Shown here in pieces: positions 9,083 to 16,582 of a DNA stretch of 38,876 bases. The notes under the pieces are model-generated. The model was not told the origin of the DNA. It worked only from the letters and a program-made list of their open reading frames with translations, and ran no database searches. The translations under genes were made by a program, and so were the position numbers. How positions within the stretch are numbered: the stretch's first letter is position 1; every line of letters starts with the position of its first letter. This DNA is from an uncultured Bacilli bacterium (GTDB lineage: Bacteria; Bacillota_I; Bacilli_A; RFN20; CAG-826): assembly GCA_944336335.1 (NCBI GenBank), contig CALVLC010000013.1:1-38876 (forward strand), in the 5' to 3' direction.

Positions 9083-9104
9083 AAATATATCTTTAGATAT
9101 ATTT
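9083..9104. repeat. 22-bp perfect palindrome upstream of the Mn riboswitch promoter
   Basis: AAATATATCT (9083-9092) and AGATATATTT (9095-9104) are perfect inverted repeats with a 2-bp centre. The palindrome ends 4 bp before the -35 of the ATPase promoter and also lies upstream of the divergent nuclease gene, so it could be an operator for either. Confidence 0.5.
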
Positions 9105-9108
9105 CATA

Positions 9109-9137
9109 TTTACTTAAAACTCGATTTTAATTAGAAT
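9109..9137 (+). promoter_or_regulatory. Promoter of the Mn-riboswitch/ATPase transcript
   Basis: TTTACT (9109-9114), a 17-bp spacer and TAGAAT (9132-9137) lie immediately before the riboswitch, which would start a few bases into the transcript. Confidence 0.55.
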
Positions 9138-9146
9138 ATTAAGCAT

Positions 9147-9228
9147 GTGGGGATTAGTTTAAATTCAGGCTTCGTCAACACGATTGTCCTACCAATCCGG
9201 TCCTGAATGAGTCAATTTACGAGACCAC
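9147..9228 (+). ncRNA. yybP-ykoY (Mn2+) riboswitch
   Basis: The 5' UTR of the P-type ATPase carries the conserved parts of this riboswitch. GTGG (9147-9150) pairs with CCAC (9225-9228), flanking the two signature strands GGATTAG (9151-9157) and GAGA (9221-9224). The long arm ATTCAGG/CCTGAAT (9163-9169/9202-9208) encloses the TCGTCAACACGA hairpin and the second conserved loop ATCCGGT. The family senses Mn2+ and usually turns on Mn exporters. No terminator follows the aptamer and the AGGAGG site is close behind, so control may be at translation initiation; the switch partner was not resolved. Confidence 0.85.
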
Positions 9229-9247
9229 CATTAATTTAGGAGGTTTT

Positions 9248-12034
9248 ATGGAAGAAAAAGAAAACGTAGCCACTAGAACGTCTAGTTTAGATAGCGCTAC
9301 TTTACAAGCTGAAACTCTAAGCATTGAAGATGCTGAAAAGACATTCCAAACAAACTTTAAAACTGGATTAAGTAGCGAAGAAGCCAAAAAAAGACTAGAA
9401 AAATATGGTCCTAATAAGCTTCAAGAAAAGAAAAAGAAGACTTGGATCAGAATTTTCTTTGAGCAAATGGCAAATCCAATGATTTATGTTTTGTTTGCTG
9501 CAATTCTTGTTACAATCGGCATTTCAATTTATGAAACAGTTTTAGAAGGATTTGATTTCTTCAATGTTGGAGATTGGCCAGACGTTATTATCATTCTTGC
9601 TGTTATTGTAATGAATTCCGTTATTGGTACGGTTCAAGAAGTAAAAGCAGAAATTTCTCTTGAAGCATTAAAAAATCTTTCATCCCCAGAAAGCACTGTT
9701 TTAAGAGATGGAAAAAGATTTAAAGTTAAATCTAGTGAATTAGTTCCTGGTGATATCGTTGTTTTAGAAGAAGGTGATACAATTGGAGCTGATTTGCGTT
9801 TAATTGAAGCTGTTAACTTAAAAGTAAATGAATCATCTTTAACTGGAGAATCAGTTCCGGTCGAAAAAGATTCTTCAATTACTTTCTCAGATACTGTTGC
9901 AATCGGTGATAGAGTTAACCTTGCCTTTATGTCTACCCCAGTAACTTATGGTAGAGGTGTTGGTGTTGTTTCATCAACAGGTATGAATACTCAAATTGGT
10001 AAAATTGCAAAGGCTTTAGATAGTGAGGAAGAAGTTGAAACTCCACTTCAAAAATCACTTGATAATTTATCAAAGATTTTAGGTTTAATTACTTTAATCG
10101 TTGTTATTGCAGTTTTAATTGTTGATATTATTTGGATTTTTGTTGAAGGGCATTCAACTGAAGTCAGTGCTTGGATTGAAGCAGTTTTATCTTCAATTGC
10201 CTTAGCTGTTGCTGCAATTCCAGAAGGTCTTGCCGCTGTTGTTACAATTGTTCTTTCAATTGGTGTTCAAAGAATGGTTAAAGTTAACACTGTTGTTAGA
10301 AAACTTCCTAGTGTTGAAACATTAGGTGCTGTTAAAGTTGTTTGCTCTGATAAAACAGGAACTTTAACTCAAAATAAGATGACTGTTGTTCAAGCTTATG
10401 TCGATGATAAATATTTCATTAGTGAAGACTTCAAAAAAGAAAGTGAAGTTGATGGTTTAAAACTTTTAGCTACAGGTATGTCTTTATGTAGCAACGCAAC
10501 AGTTGATGAAGGATTATTTGGTGATCCAACTGAAATCGCTCTTGTTGCTTTTGCTAATCAATCCGATTCACATAAATCATTCCTTGAAGGAAAAACTCCA
10601 AGAATTGATGAATTACCATTTGATAGTGTTCGTAAAATGATGAGCACTAAGCACCAATTAGAAAATGGCAAAGCAATCATTTATACAAAGGGTGCTTTAG
10701 ATTCTATCTTAGCCCGCACTGTTAAAATTTTAGAAAATGGTGTCGAAAGAGAAATTACACAAACTGATTTTGATAAAATCAATGCTGCAAATAAATATTT
10801 CTCAGATAAAGCATTAAGAGTTTTAGCTCTTGCTTATTCTAATAAAGATATTATTGATGAAAACGATTTAGTTTTTGTTGGTCTTGTCGCAATGATTGAC
10901 CCAGCAAGACCTGAAGCAAAACCTGCTGTTGCTAAATTTAAAGAAGCTGGAATCACAACTGTTATGATTACTGGTGACCATAAAGACACAGCATTTGCAA
11001 TCGCAAAAGATTTAGGTATTGTTGAAACAATCGATCAATGTATGCTTGGAAGTGAAGTTGATAAATTAAATGAAACTGAACTTTGTGAAGCTTGCAAGAA
11101 AACAAGAGTCTTTGCTCGTGTTTCTCCAGAAAATAAAGTCCAAATTGTTAAAGCTTTTCAAGCTAATGGTAATATTTGTGCGATGACTGGTGATGGTGTT
11201 AACGATGCTCCTTCACTTAAAGCTGCTGATATTGGTATTGCTATGGGTATTACTGGAACCGATGTTGCAAAAGGTGCAGCTGATATGGTTCTTACTGATG
11301 ATAACTTTGCATCAATTGAAAAAGCAGTTGAAGAAGGTAGAGGAATCTACGCAAATATTAAAAAGACAGTTGTCTTCTTATTAAGCAGTAATATCGCTGA
11401 AGTTCTTGCAATGTTTATCATTATCTGTCTTGGACTTCCAGCTCCTTTAATTGCTATTCACTTATTATGGGTCAACTTATTAACTGATTCATTACCTGCA
11501 ATTGCTCTTGGTATGGACCCACGTGATCCTAATATCATGAGAGAACAACCACGTGATCCAAAAGAAGGAATCTTTGCTCGTGGAGGTATGAGAAATACAT
11601 TACTCTATGGCGCAATTCTTACAATTGGCGTTTTAATTTCTTATTTTAGTTGTGCTTGGCTCCATGATGCATATTCATTTATGGAAATTAAAGAGTTATA
11701 TGCTAGCGATCCTGATGTTTTACACCAAGCTCAAACAATGGCCTTTACAACTCTTGCCTTCTCTGAATTATTCCATATGGTTGGTATGAGTGATGTTAAT
11801 AGATCATTTGTTCATGTCTTTAAAGACAAGAACTGGATGATGCTTGTCGCATTCCTTGCTGGTATTGTCTTACAACTCTTCGTTATCGAGACTCCAGGGG
11901 TTCAAACATTATTCTCAACAGCAAATCTTGATTGGCAAGAATGGCTCATTACAATTGCCTTCTCATTTGTTCCATTAATTCTTCACGAAGCAATTGTTTT
12001 ATTCCATTACGTTAGAAGAAAACTTGTTAAGTAA
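9248..12034 (+). CDS. P-type cation-transporting ATPase, probably a Mn2+ (or Ca2+) exporter
   Basis: A 928-residue type II P-type ATPase of the membrane, in the Ca2+/Mn2+ (PMR1/YoaB-like) branch. Features in order are the N-terminal cation ATPase domain (KRLEKYGPNKL), actuator loop SSLTGESVPVEKD, M4 motif AIPEGLAAVV, phosphorylation site SDKTGTLTQNKM with Asp368, nucleotide-binding YTKGALDS, hinge MITGDHKDTA and MTGDGVNDAPSLKAADIG, then M5-M10 with VNLLTDSLPAIALGMDP in M6. All catalytic residues are present. Family membership alone would suggest Ca2+, but the Mn2+ riboswitch directly upstream argues for Mn2+ detoxification. The start has an AGGAGG site. A strong terminator ends the unit. Confidence 0.92.
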   Translation: MEEKENVATRTSSLDSATLQAETLSIEDAEKTFQTNFKTGLSSEEAKKRLEKYGPNKLQEKKKKTWIRIFFEQMANPMIYVLFAAILVTIGISIYETVLEGFDFFNVGDWPDVIIILAVIVMNSVIGTVQEVKAEISLEALKNLSSPESTVLRDGKRFKVKSSELVPGDIVVLEEGDTIGADLRLIEAVNLKVNESSLTGESVPVEKDSSITFSDTVAIGDRVNLAFMSTPVTYGRGVGVVSSTGMNTQIGKIAKALDSEEEVETPLQKSLDNLSKILGLITLIVVIAVLIVDIIWIFVEGHSTEVSAWIEAVLSSIALAVAAIPEGLAAVVTIVLSIGVQRMVKVNTVVRKLPSVETLGAVKVVCSDKTGTLTQNKMTVVQAYVDDKYFISEDFKKESEVDGLKLLATGMSLCSNATVDEGLFGDPTEIALVAFANQSDSHKSFLEGKTPRIDELPFDSVRKMMSTKHQLENGKAIIYTKGALDSILARTVKILENGVEREITQTDFDKINAANKYFSDKALRVLALAYSNKDIIDENDLVFVGLVAMIDPARPEAKPAVAKFKEAGITTVMITGDHKDTAFAIAKDLGIVETIDQCMLGSEVDKLNETELCEACKKTRVFARVSPENKVQIVKAFQANGNICAMTGDGVNDAPSLKAADIGIAMGITGTDVAKGAADMVLTDDNFASIEKAVEEGRGIYANIKKTVVFLLSSNIAEVLAMFIIICLGLPAPLIAIHLLWVNLLTDSLPAIALGMDPRDPNIMREQPRDPKEGIFARGGMRNTLLYGAILTIGVLISYFSCAWLHDAYSFMEIKELYASDPDVLHQAQTMAFTTLAFSELFHMVGMSDVNRSFVHVFKDKNWMMLVAFLAGIVLQLFVIETPGVQTLFSTANLDWQEWLITIAFSFVPLILHEAIVLFHYVRRKLVK

Positions 12035-12053
12035 GAAAATTTAAATTTAAATT

Positions 12054-12086
12054 AAAAAATCTTAGTCTGCGTGACTAAGATTTTTT
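12054..12086. terminator. Bidirectional terminator between the ATPase and the Imm5 pseudogene
   Basis: A 14-bp perfect stem (12054-12067 with 12073-12086, loop TGCGT) has an A run on the left and a T run on the right, so it can stop transcription from both sides. It overlaps the stop codon of the minus-strand reading frame. Confidence 0.88.
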
Positions 12087-12563
12087 AATTGCTTTGAATC
12101 ATATCTTTCAAGTGGATTATTTGCCGTTTTCTTTCTTTGATAAGAAATTTTTCTAATTCATCTTTATTCATTTTATCTTTATAAAAATTTTGAAGAGCGG
12201 ATAAAGCATACATTGCTGAACCTTCAGCGTGACGAGGAACGTGACAAGTAGCAAGAGTGTGACTTGTTGCTCTTAATATTTGACAGCACGTTTTATCTTC
12301 TTTTTCTATTTCTCTAGCAAGTGCCAGAATTTTCCAACAATATTTTCTAGCCTCCCACATTGTAATATTTCCATTCACCCATTCGTTTAATATTTTAAGT
12401 GCTGTATCAATTACATTATCTTCAGGATATCTTTCTTATATATAAATAGAACTCGCTTTAAGCAATGTACTGCCCATTTAGCTAATGTCCTTTGGTTAGT
12501 TTGACTAAGTAGTTCAATAATTTCTAGATCATGTTTTATTAAAGATTTATTCATATCTATCAT
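12085..12563 (-). pseudogene. Imm5-type putative immunity protein, frameshifted
   Basis: The intact-looking 97-codon frame (12085-12378) is only the C-terminal part. Upstream in the same frame lies ERYPEDNVIDTALKILNEW. Another frame starts at ATG 12563 and encodes MIDMNKSLIKHDLEI and LLSQTNQRTLAKWAVHCLKRVL before running off-frame to a stop. Together they give the alpha-helical Imm5 layout: LAKWA..C..RVL, then a YPED motif, then WVNGNITMWEAR, ATSHTLATCHVPRHAEGSAMYA. The break is a single -1 shift within about 12436-12445, in an AT-repeat. Imm5 members are predicted immunity proteins against polymorphic toxins. No toxin gene is visible next to it. A sequencing error cannot be excluded. Confidence 0.72.
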
Positions 12564-12606
12564 AATAATCTTTCTCTTTTACATTATACAAATTTGAAGC
12601 AAAGAA

Positions 12607-12634
12607 AAAGAGACTCCAACATTGAAGTCTCTTT
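12607..12634 (-). terminator. Terminator of the 45-residue small gene
   Basis: AAAGAGACT (12607-12615) pairs with AGTCTCTTT (12626-12634), with further pairing of CAA/TTG in the loop. On the minus strand it is followed by a T-rich tract. It lies 8 nt after the stop of the small reading frame, which supports that frame as a discrete gene. Confidence 0.75.
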
Positions 12635-12642
12635 ATAAAAGC

Positions 12643-12780
12643 TTAATTGATGTGATCTAGCACATCATAGTAAGTAACGTAAACATCGATAAGCTTTTCA
12701 ACACCACTTTCATTTCTGTTTGGTCTTTCGTGTATATCGGAGCTACGTTTACTTACCTTTCTAAATAATTTTGAAAGCAT
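12643..12780 (-). CDS. Small unknown protein (45 residues)
   Basis: An ATG at 12780 opens a 45-codon frame ending in TAA at 12643. It begins MLSKLFRKVSKRSSD and ends YVTYYDVLDHIN. The N-terminal third is basic (five Lys/Arg in the first 12 residues), and the C-terminal third is aromatic and acidic. There is no transmembrane helix. The start has a strong GGAGG site. A near-consensus promoter (12849-12876) lies upstream and a terminator directly downstream, so this is a complete transcription unit. I do not recognise the family. A regulatory peptide, a short antimicrobial-like or a ribosome-associated small protein would all be guesses. Confidence 0.7.
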   Translation of the reverse strand: MLSKLFRKVSKRSSDIHERPNRNESGVEKLIDVYVTYYDVLDHIN

Positions 12781-12826
12781 AAGTTTCCTTCCTCCTTTTA
12801 ATTAATGTCCTATACTTAGGAGTGGT

Positions 12827-12840
12827 GCCTCCTTTTCTAG
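12827..12840 (-). promoter_or_regulatory. Leader hairpins of the small gene
   Basis: In the about 60-nt leader an extra Shine-Dalgarno-like AAAGGAGG has no start codon behind it. Its GGAG can pair with CTCC a few bases on (loop GCACCA). The TCC of that arm can instead pair within TCCTA-AGTA-TAGGA. The two small hairpins exclude each other. Confidence 0.35.
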
Positions 12841-12848
12841 AAAAATTA

Positions 12849-12876
12849 AGTATAAAGCAAATTTGAGATTTGTCAA
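12849..12876 (-). promoter_or_regulatory. Near-consensus promoter of the small gene
   Basis: On the minus strand TTGACA (12876-12871), a 16-bp spacer and TATACT (12854-12849) form one of the best promoters in the window. It is placed to transcribe the 45-codon frame with a leader of roughly 60 nt. Confidence 0.8.
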
Positions 12877-12944
12877 ATTATTTTTTCAGAAAATTTGATC
12901 GCCACAAAGAAGGAAACTAAACTAGTGCTGCTAATTAAGAAGAT

Positions 12945-13766
12945 CTATAAATGGACCTTAACAAAATGAATTGCATAGTTTATCCAAGTTTTAATAAGTG
13001 GATCAATTTTATCAACATCTTTTTCACTAACAATTTCATTAGCTAAACTTAAACCATGCCATCCATCTGGGAATAAGTGGAATTCACACAAAACACCGAG
13101 TTCTGTAAGCTTTTTGACTAAATTAATACTATTTAAACAAGGGACTAATCCATCGTTTTGAGTAGTCCAAACGAATGTTTTTGGGAAAGTAGCAGTCATA
13201 TTTTTGATAATATCTGTTTCTTCTAAGTGTTCTGGAATGTTTCTTCTTAAGGCTTTTAAGTTAGCATCAAACGGACTATCTTTAGCCGTATAAACAACTG
13301 GATAAGATAAAATACAACCATTTACTTTTATAAGTTCTTTGTCTTTCCCAATTAATTTAGCGAATTTTTCACTCTCAGTGTTCATTGAAGTAAAAGCGGC
13401 TAAATGACCACCTGCACTAAAACCCATAACAGCAATTTTATCTTCATCAATATTATATTTGTCGGCATTTTCTCTAATATAAGCAAGTGCAGCAAAAGCT
13501 TCGATAAATGGATAAGGATATTTAAATTCAATTATTGAATAAGTTAATGTAAAAACTGCAATGTCTTCACTTATTAATTTTAGAGCGATTGGCTCGTTTT
13601 CTCTATCGCTAACAAATTCATAGCCACCGCCTGGAAAAACTAAAACACATTTTCTCTTTCTACCTTTTGAAAATTCGTCAAAGTTATCTGGAATATAACT
13701 TCTTAAAATCGCATTACTTTTAATCTTCTTATTAAGATCTTTTAACTTTAAAACTTCATGTAACAT
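12945..13766 (-). CDS. Alpha/beta hydrolase, acetyl-esterase-like
   Basis: A 273-residue cytoplasmic serine hydrolase without a signal peptide. The oxyanion region is FPGGGYEFVSDRENEP (44-59), the nucleophile is in GFSAGGH with Ser117, the acid is Asp205 in TQNDGLVP and the base is His237 in DGWHGLS. All three members of the catalytic triad are visible. The arrangement resembles the acetyl-xylan esterase / BD-FAE-like group that removes acetyl groups from carbohydrates, but the substrate cannot be read from sequence. Its start lies 2 nt after the stop of the Y-family polymerase gene, so the two are co-transcribed. The ribosome binding site is GAAGG. Confidence 0.85.
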   Translation of the reverse strand: MLHEVLKLKDLNKKIKSNAILRSYIPDNFDEFSKGRKRKCVLVFPGGGYEFVSDRENEPIALKLISEDIAVFTLTYSIIEFKYPYPFIEAFAALAYIRENADKYNIDEDKIAVMGFSAGGHLAAFTSMNTESEKFAKLIGKDKELIKVNGCILSYPVVYTAKDSPFDANLKALRRNIPEHLEETDIIKNMTATFPKTFVWTTQNDGLVPCLNSINLVKKLTELGVLCEFHLFPDGWHGLSLANEIVSEKDVDKIDPLIKTWINYAIHFVKVHL

Positions 13767-13768
13767 AA

Positions 13769-15016
13769 TTACCTTCTATGACCTCCTATTTGATTATGTC
13801 TTTCTCTAATTGTGGATTCTTTTGTAAGGCTTGATCCACGTAAAGCCTTATTTTTACCATATTTTTTATATATTTCATCAAGTGCTTGGTATAAATTTCT
13901 TTCTTTGTCTACAGCTTCAAGGTTTTTAAACAAGGATAGTTGTTCGCTTTTTCTTTCAACTAGGCCACCAAAAGAAATACCAACTTGCCTAATAAATCCT
14001 TCTTTTACATTATTATCATACAAATAAACAACTGCGTTATATAAATCACTATTTAAATCGGTTGGATCAACTTTTAATTGGTGGGCAAATGGTGGTTGAT
14101 TACTAGTAAAAGAATAGCGAATCATTAAAGAAACGCCAGTGGCTTTTAATTCAGTTTGACGAAGTCTGATACAAAGTTCATCAACCATTTCTTTTAAAAT
14201 TAAGCGAGTTTCTTTCGCTGTGTAATCCCTCATCAATACTTGACCTAAAGAAAGATTTTTATTTATTGGAATGTATTTATCGCGAATATCGCTTTCATCT
14301 CGCCCGTTAGCATGTTCATAGATATCTTCGCCTAAAATACCGAATTTTTCGATTAATATTTCTTTAGGGTAGTGCGCAACATCATAAACGGTATATAAAC
14401 CAAGTTTATTTAACCTTGCTTCAAAGCCTCTTGAAATGCCCCAAACTTCGCTAAGTGGTTTAAGTGGCCAAAGTTTAGTAGGAACATCTTTATATTCCCA
14501 TACTGCAATATAATCTTTGGCGTTTTTTGCTTCTTTATCATCAGCCATTTTGGCAAGAAACATATTTGGTCCAATTCCACATGTTCCAGTAAGGCCAGTT
14601 TGGTCATGAATCTTTTTTAAGATTCTTTTACAAAGTTCAACGGGAGTAGTCTTGTAAAGTTTAAGATAAGGTCCAATATTTAAAAAAGATTCATCAATTG
14701 AATAAACATGTAAATCTTCTTTACCAATAAAATCTAAAAAGATGGAAACGATTTCTGCACTCTTTTTAACGTACTTTTCCATTTGAGGCTTAGCGTAAAT
14801 CATACCTGGAATATTTGTTGGCAAATCTCTTCTTCTAAGTCTTGAGGGGACACCCAAACTCTTTAAATATGGTGAAACACTTAAAACAATAGTGGCACCT
14901 TTTCTTTCGGTGTCAGTTACTGCAAGAGGAGTGGCAAAAGGATCTAGTCCTCTTTCTACACACTCAAAAGTTGCATAATATGCTTTAAGATCGATTACGG
15001 CTACCCATTTCTCCAT
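13769..15016 (-). CDS. Y-family DNA polymerase (UmuC/UvrX-like translesion polymerase)
   Basis: This 415-residue polymerase bypasses damaged template bases. The catalytic palm has VIDLKAYYATFE with Asp9 and YSIDESFLN with Asp108/Glu109. A GPNMFLAKMA helix-hairpin-helix region follows, then the little-finger domain and a beta-clamp binding motif QLSLF near residue 365. The C-terminal sequence ALRGSSLTKESTIRERHNQIGGHRR-like end (shown here only as LRGSSLTKES and QIGGHR) is typical of the Gram-positive UmuC/UvrX branch rather than classical DinB. No LexA-type box (GAAC...GTTC) was found upstream. No Shine-Dalgarno site precedes the ATG. Confidence 0.9.
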   Translation of the reverse strand: MEKWVAVIDLKAYYATFECVERGLDPFATPLAVTDTERKGATIVLSVSPYLKSLGVPSRLRRRDLPTNIPGMIYAKPQMEKYVKKSAEIVSIFLDFIGKEDLHVYSIDESFLNIGPYLKLYKTTPVELCKRILKKIHDQTGLTGTCGIGPNMFLAKMADDKEAKNAKDYIAVWEYKDVPTKLWPLKPLSEVWGISRGFEARLNKLGLYTVYDVAHYPKEILIEKFGILGEDIYEHANGRDESDIRDKYIPINKNLSLGQVLMRDYTAKETRLILKEMVDELCIRLRQTELKATGVSLMIRYSFTSNQPPFAHQLKVDPTDLNSDLYNAVVYLYDNNVKEGFIRQVGISFGGLVERKSEQLSLFKNLEAVDKERNLYQALDEIYKKYGKNKALRGSSLTKESTIRERHNQIGGHRR

Positions 15017-15022
15017 ATCAAT

Positions 15023-15051
15023 ATTTTAATATCTTTGAAAATGAATATTAA
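15023..15051 (-). promoter_or_regulatory. Promoter-like sequence for a leaderless polymerase transcript
   Basis: On the minus strand TTAATA (15051-15046), a 17-bp spacer and TAAAAT (15028-15023) lie with only 6 nt between the -10 and the ATG. Transcription would start at or next to the start codon, which fits the missing ribosome binding site. Confidence 0.45.
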
Positions 15052-15081
15052 GTAAAATGTTAAATTTCAAAAATAATTAAG

Positions 15082-15122
15082 TTTTGCATTGTTTTTGAAT
15101 TATTTTCTATTGTTTTTATAAA
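15082..15122 (+). promoter_or_regulatory. Recurring TTTTGCAnnGTTTTTgA element with promoter hexamers (copy in 15 kb gap)
   Basis: TTTTGCATTGTTTTTGA (15082-15098) overlaps TTGAAT (15095-15100), which is followed by a 16-bp spacer and TATAAA (15117-15122). This is a good -35/-10 pair pointing at the glycosyltransferase about 160 bp downstream. A terminator-like hairpin follows almost at once (15134-15168). Confidence 0.45.
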
Positions 15123-15133
15123 TTGATCCATAT

Positions 15134-15168
15134 CTAATCATTGCACTTTTTATGATTAGTACTTTTTT
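15134..15168 (+). terminator. Terminator-like hairpin just after a promoter
   Basis: CTAATCAT (15134-15141) and ATGATTAG (15152-15159) form a perfect 8-bp stem followed by TAC and six T. TGCAC at 15142-15146 in the loop can instead pair with GTGCA at 15169-15173, an alternative fold spanning the T run. This could be an early attenuator in the leader of the glycosyltransferase gene, or a tiny RNA. Confidence 0.4.
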
Positions 15169-15268
15169 GTGCATTTATTCAAAAATTTTTATAAATTTAA
15201 AAGAAAAAGAAAGAATGACGCACAAAACCTCAGATTTGCTAAATAATCTATTTTAAAATTGTGTTATT

Positions 15269-15277
15269 TGCTACAAT
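15269..15277 (+). promoter_or_regulatory. Extended -10 of the glycosyltransferase gene (leaderless start)
   Basis: TG-C-TACAAT (TACAAT at 15272-15277) is an extended -10. The ATG at 15284 begins 6 nt later and there is no ribosome binding site between, so the transcript should start at the start codon. Confidence 0.5.
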
Positions 15278-15283
15278 GAATAC

Positions 15284-16558
15284 ATGCGGTACGATACATT
15301 ATATGAAGTTTTGTCAATTATTAATAACATTATTTTATGCATTATAGGTTTACCTTTTGCTCTCCAATTAATTTATATGTTTTTGTTTTGGGTGAAGAAA
15401 AAAACATATAAAAAGAGTGACACAAAACATCGCTGCGCGGTGCTTATTTGTGCACGAAATGAGGAAAATGTAATCTACAAAACTGTCAAAGACTTATTAG
15501 CAAATCAAGATTATCCAAAAGATTTATTTGACGTTTACGTTGTCGCACATAATTGTACGGACAATACTGCTAAAGAAGCAGAAAGGGCTGGCGCTAAGGT
15601 ACTGGTTTTAAACGATCCGAACAAAGCTCACCATTTATTAGCATATGCTTTGAACTTTGGCGTTGATCAAATAGTTAAATCTGGTATTGATTATGATTTT
15701 TTCATTAGAATAGATGCTGATAATCATTTAAATAAAGAATTTATTTCTCTTATGAATGATGCTTATTCTAGCGGAGTTGAACTTGCTCGTCCTTATGAAT
15801 CTGCTATCAACATTACACAAAATAACTATACTCAAGCTTGTGGATTATATTATATTTTTGATTCAAGATTTTCTTCTAGAGTGAGAGAAAGATTAGGAAT
15901 TGATGCGCATTGTCAAGGGCCAGGAATGATGTTTTCTATGGCTATTGCAAAAAAATATGGTTATGACACTGTAACAATTTCTGAAGACACAGAGTTCAAT
16001 TTTAATCGTTTACTCAATGGCTATAGAGCTCATTATGTAGAAGACGCAGTTGTTTATGAAGATTTGCCTTCAACAATGAAAGATACATATGCAAGAAATA
16101 GGCGTTTAGGTAGTGGAAACATGCTTCTTTTAAGAAAATACACTTTAAAATTACTTGGAAAATTCTTTACTACTTTTAGATTTAGTTTTATTGAGCAACT
16201 TCTTACTTTTATTTTTATTCCAATTTGTCCAATTTTGTGTATTTGGCTTCCAGCATTTTATATTTATTCAGCAATTCATTTAGGTGTAACTGGTCAGATA
16301 GATGCCTTAATTGATATGCTTATTTTAATTGCGGTTATTTTGCTTTGTTTATTTGTTTTTGTAGGTATTTTGCAAGGCGCACTGCTTGTTATATTAGATT
16401 ATAAAAAGATGGGCGCTAAGAGAAGAAGAGATTTGGTTAAAGGTGTTTTATTATTTCCACTTTTTACAATTGTATACTGTGTGACCATTACAATTGGTGT
16501 TTTCTCAAAACCAAAATGGATTCCTGTAAGAAGAAATCCAAAAGCAGTTCAAAAATAA
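15284..16558 (+). CDS. Membrane glycosyltransferase, family 2 (processive-synthase-like)
   Basis: A 424-residue inner-membrane GT2 enzyme. An N-terminal transmembrane helix (about 11-37) is followed by the cytoplasmic GT-A domain: AVLICARNEENVIYKT (52-67), VVAHNCTDNT, the metal-binding FFIRIDADNH with Asp144 and Asp146, the acceptor-site SEDTEFN (233-239) and YARNRRLGSGN (269-279), the equivalent of the Q/RxxRW motif of processive synthases. Three or more C-terminal helices (about 303-330, 343-370 and 380-410) form the membrane channel part. It resembles poly-beta-1,6-GlcNAc or cellulose-type synthases and may make a surface polysaccharide, but the sugar is unknown. The next gene follows within 25 nt. 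Confidence 0.88.
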   Translation: MRYDTLYEVLSIINNIILCIIGLPFALQLIYMFLFWVKKKTYKKSDTKHRCAVLICARNEENVIYKTVKDLLANQDYPKDLFDVYVVAHNCTDNTAKEAERAGAKVLVLNDPNKAHHLLAYALNFGVDQIVKSGIDYDFFIRIDADNHLNKEFISLMNDAYSSGVELARPYESAINITQNNYTQACGLYYIFDSRFSSRVRERLGIDAHCQGPGMMFSMAIAKKYGYDTVTISEDTEFNFNRLLNGYRAHYVEDAVVYEDLPSTMKDTYARNRRLGSGNMLLLRKYTLKLLGKFFTTFRFSFIEQLLTFIFIPICPILCIWLPAFYIYSAIHLGVTGQIDALIDMLILIAVILLCLFVFVGILQGALLVILDYKKMGAKRRRDLVKGVLLFPLFTIVYCVTITIGVFSKPKWIPVRRNPKAVQK

Positions 16559-16582
16559 AGCCCATATGCAAAGAGGGTGAAT

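Noticed and set aside
12430-12450. Programmed -1 frameshift in the Imm5-like gene
   Set aside because: The needed shift is -1, but the local sequence (TTTATATATAAGAAAG) has no slippery heptamer of the usual type and no following stem was found. A plain indel is simpler.
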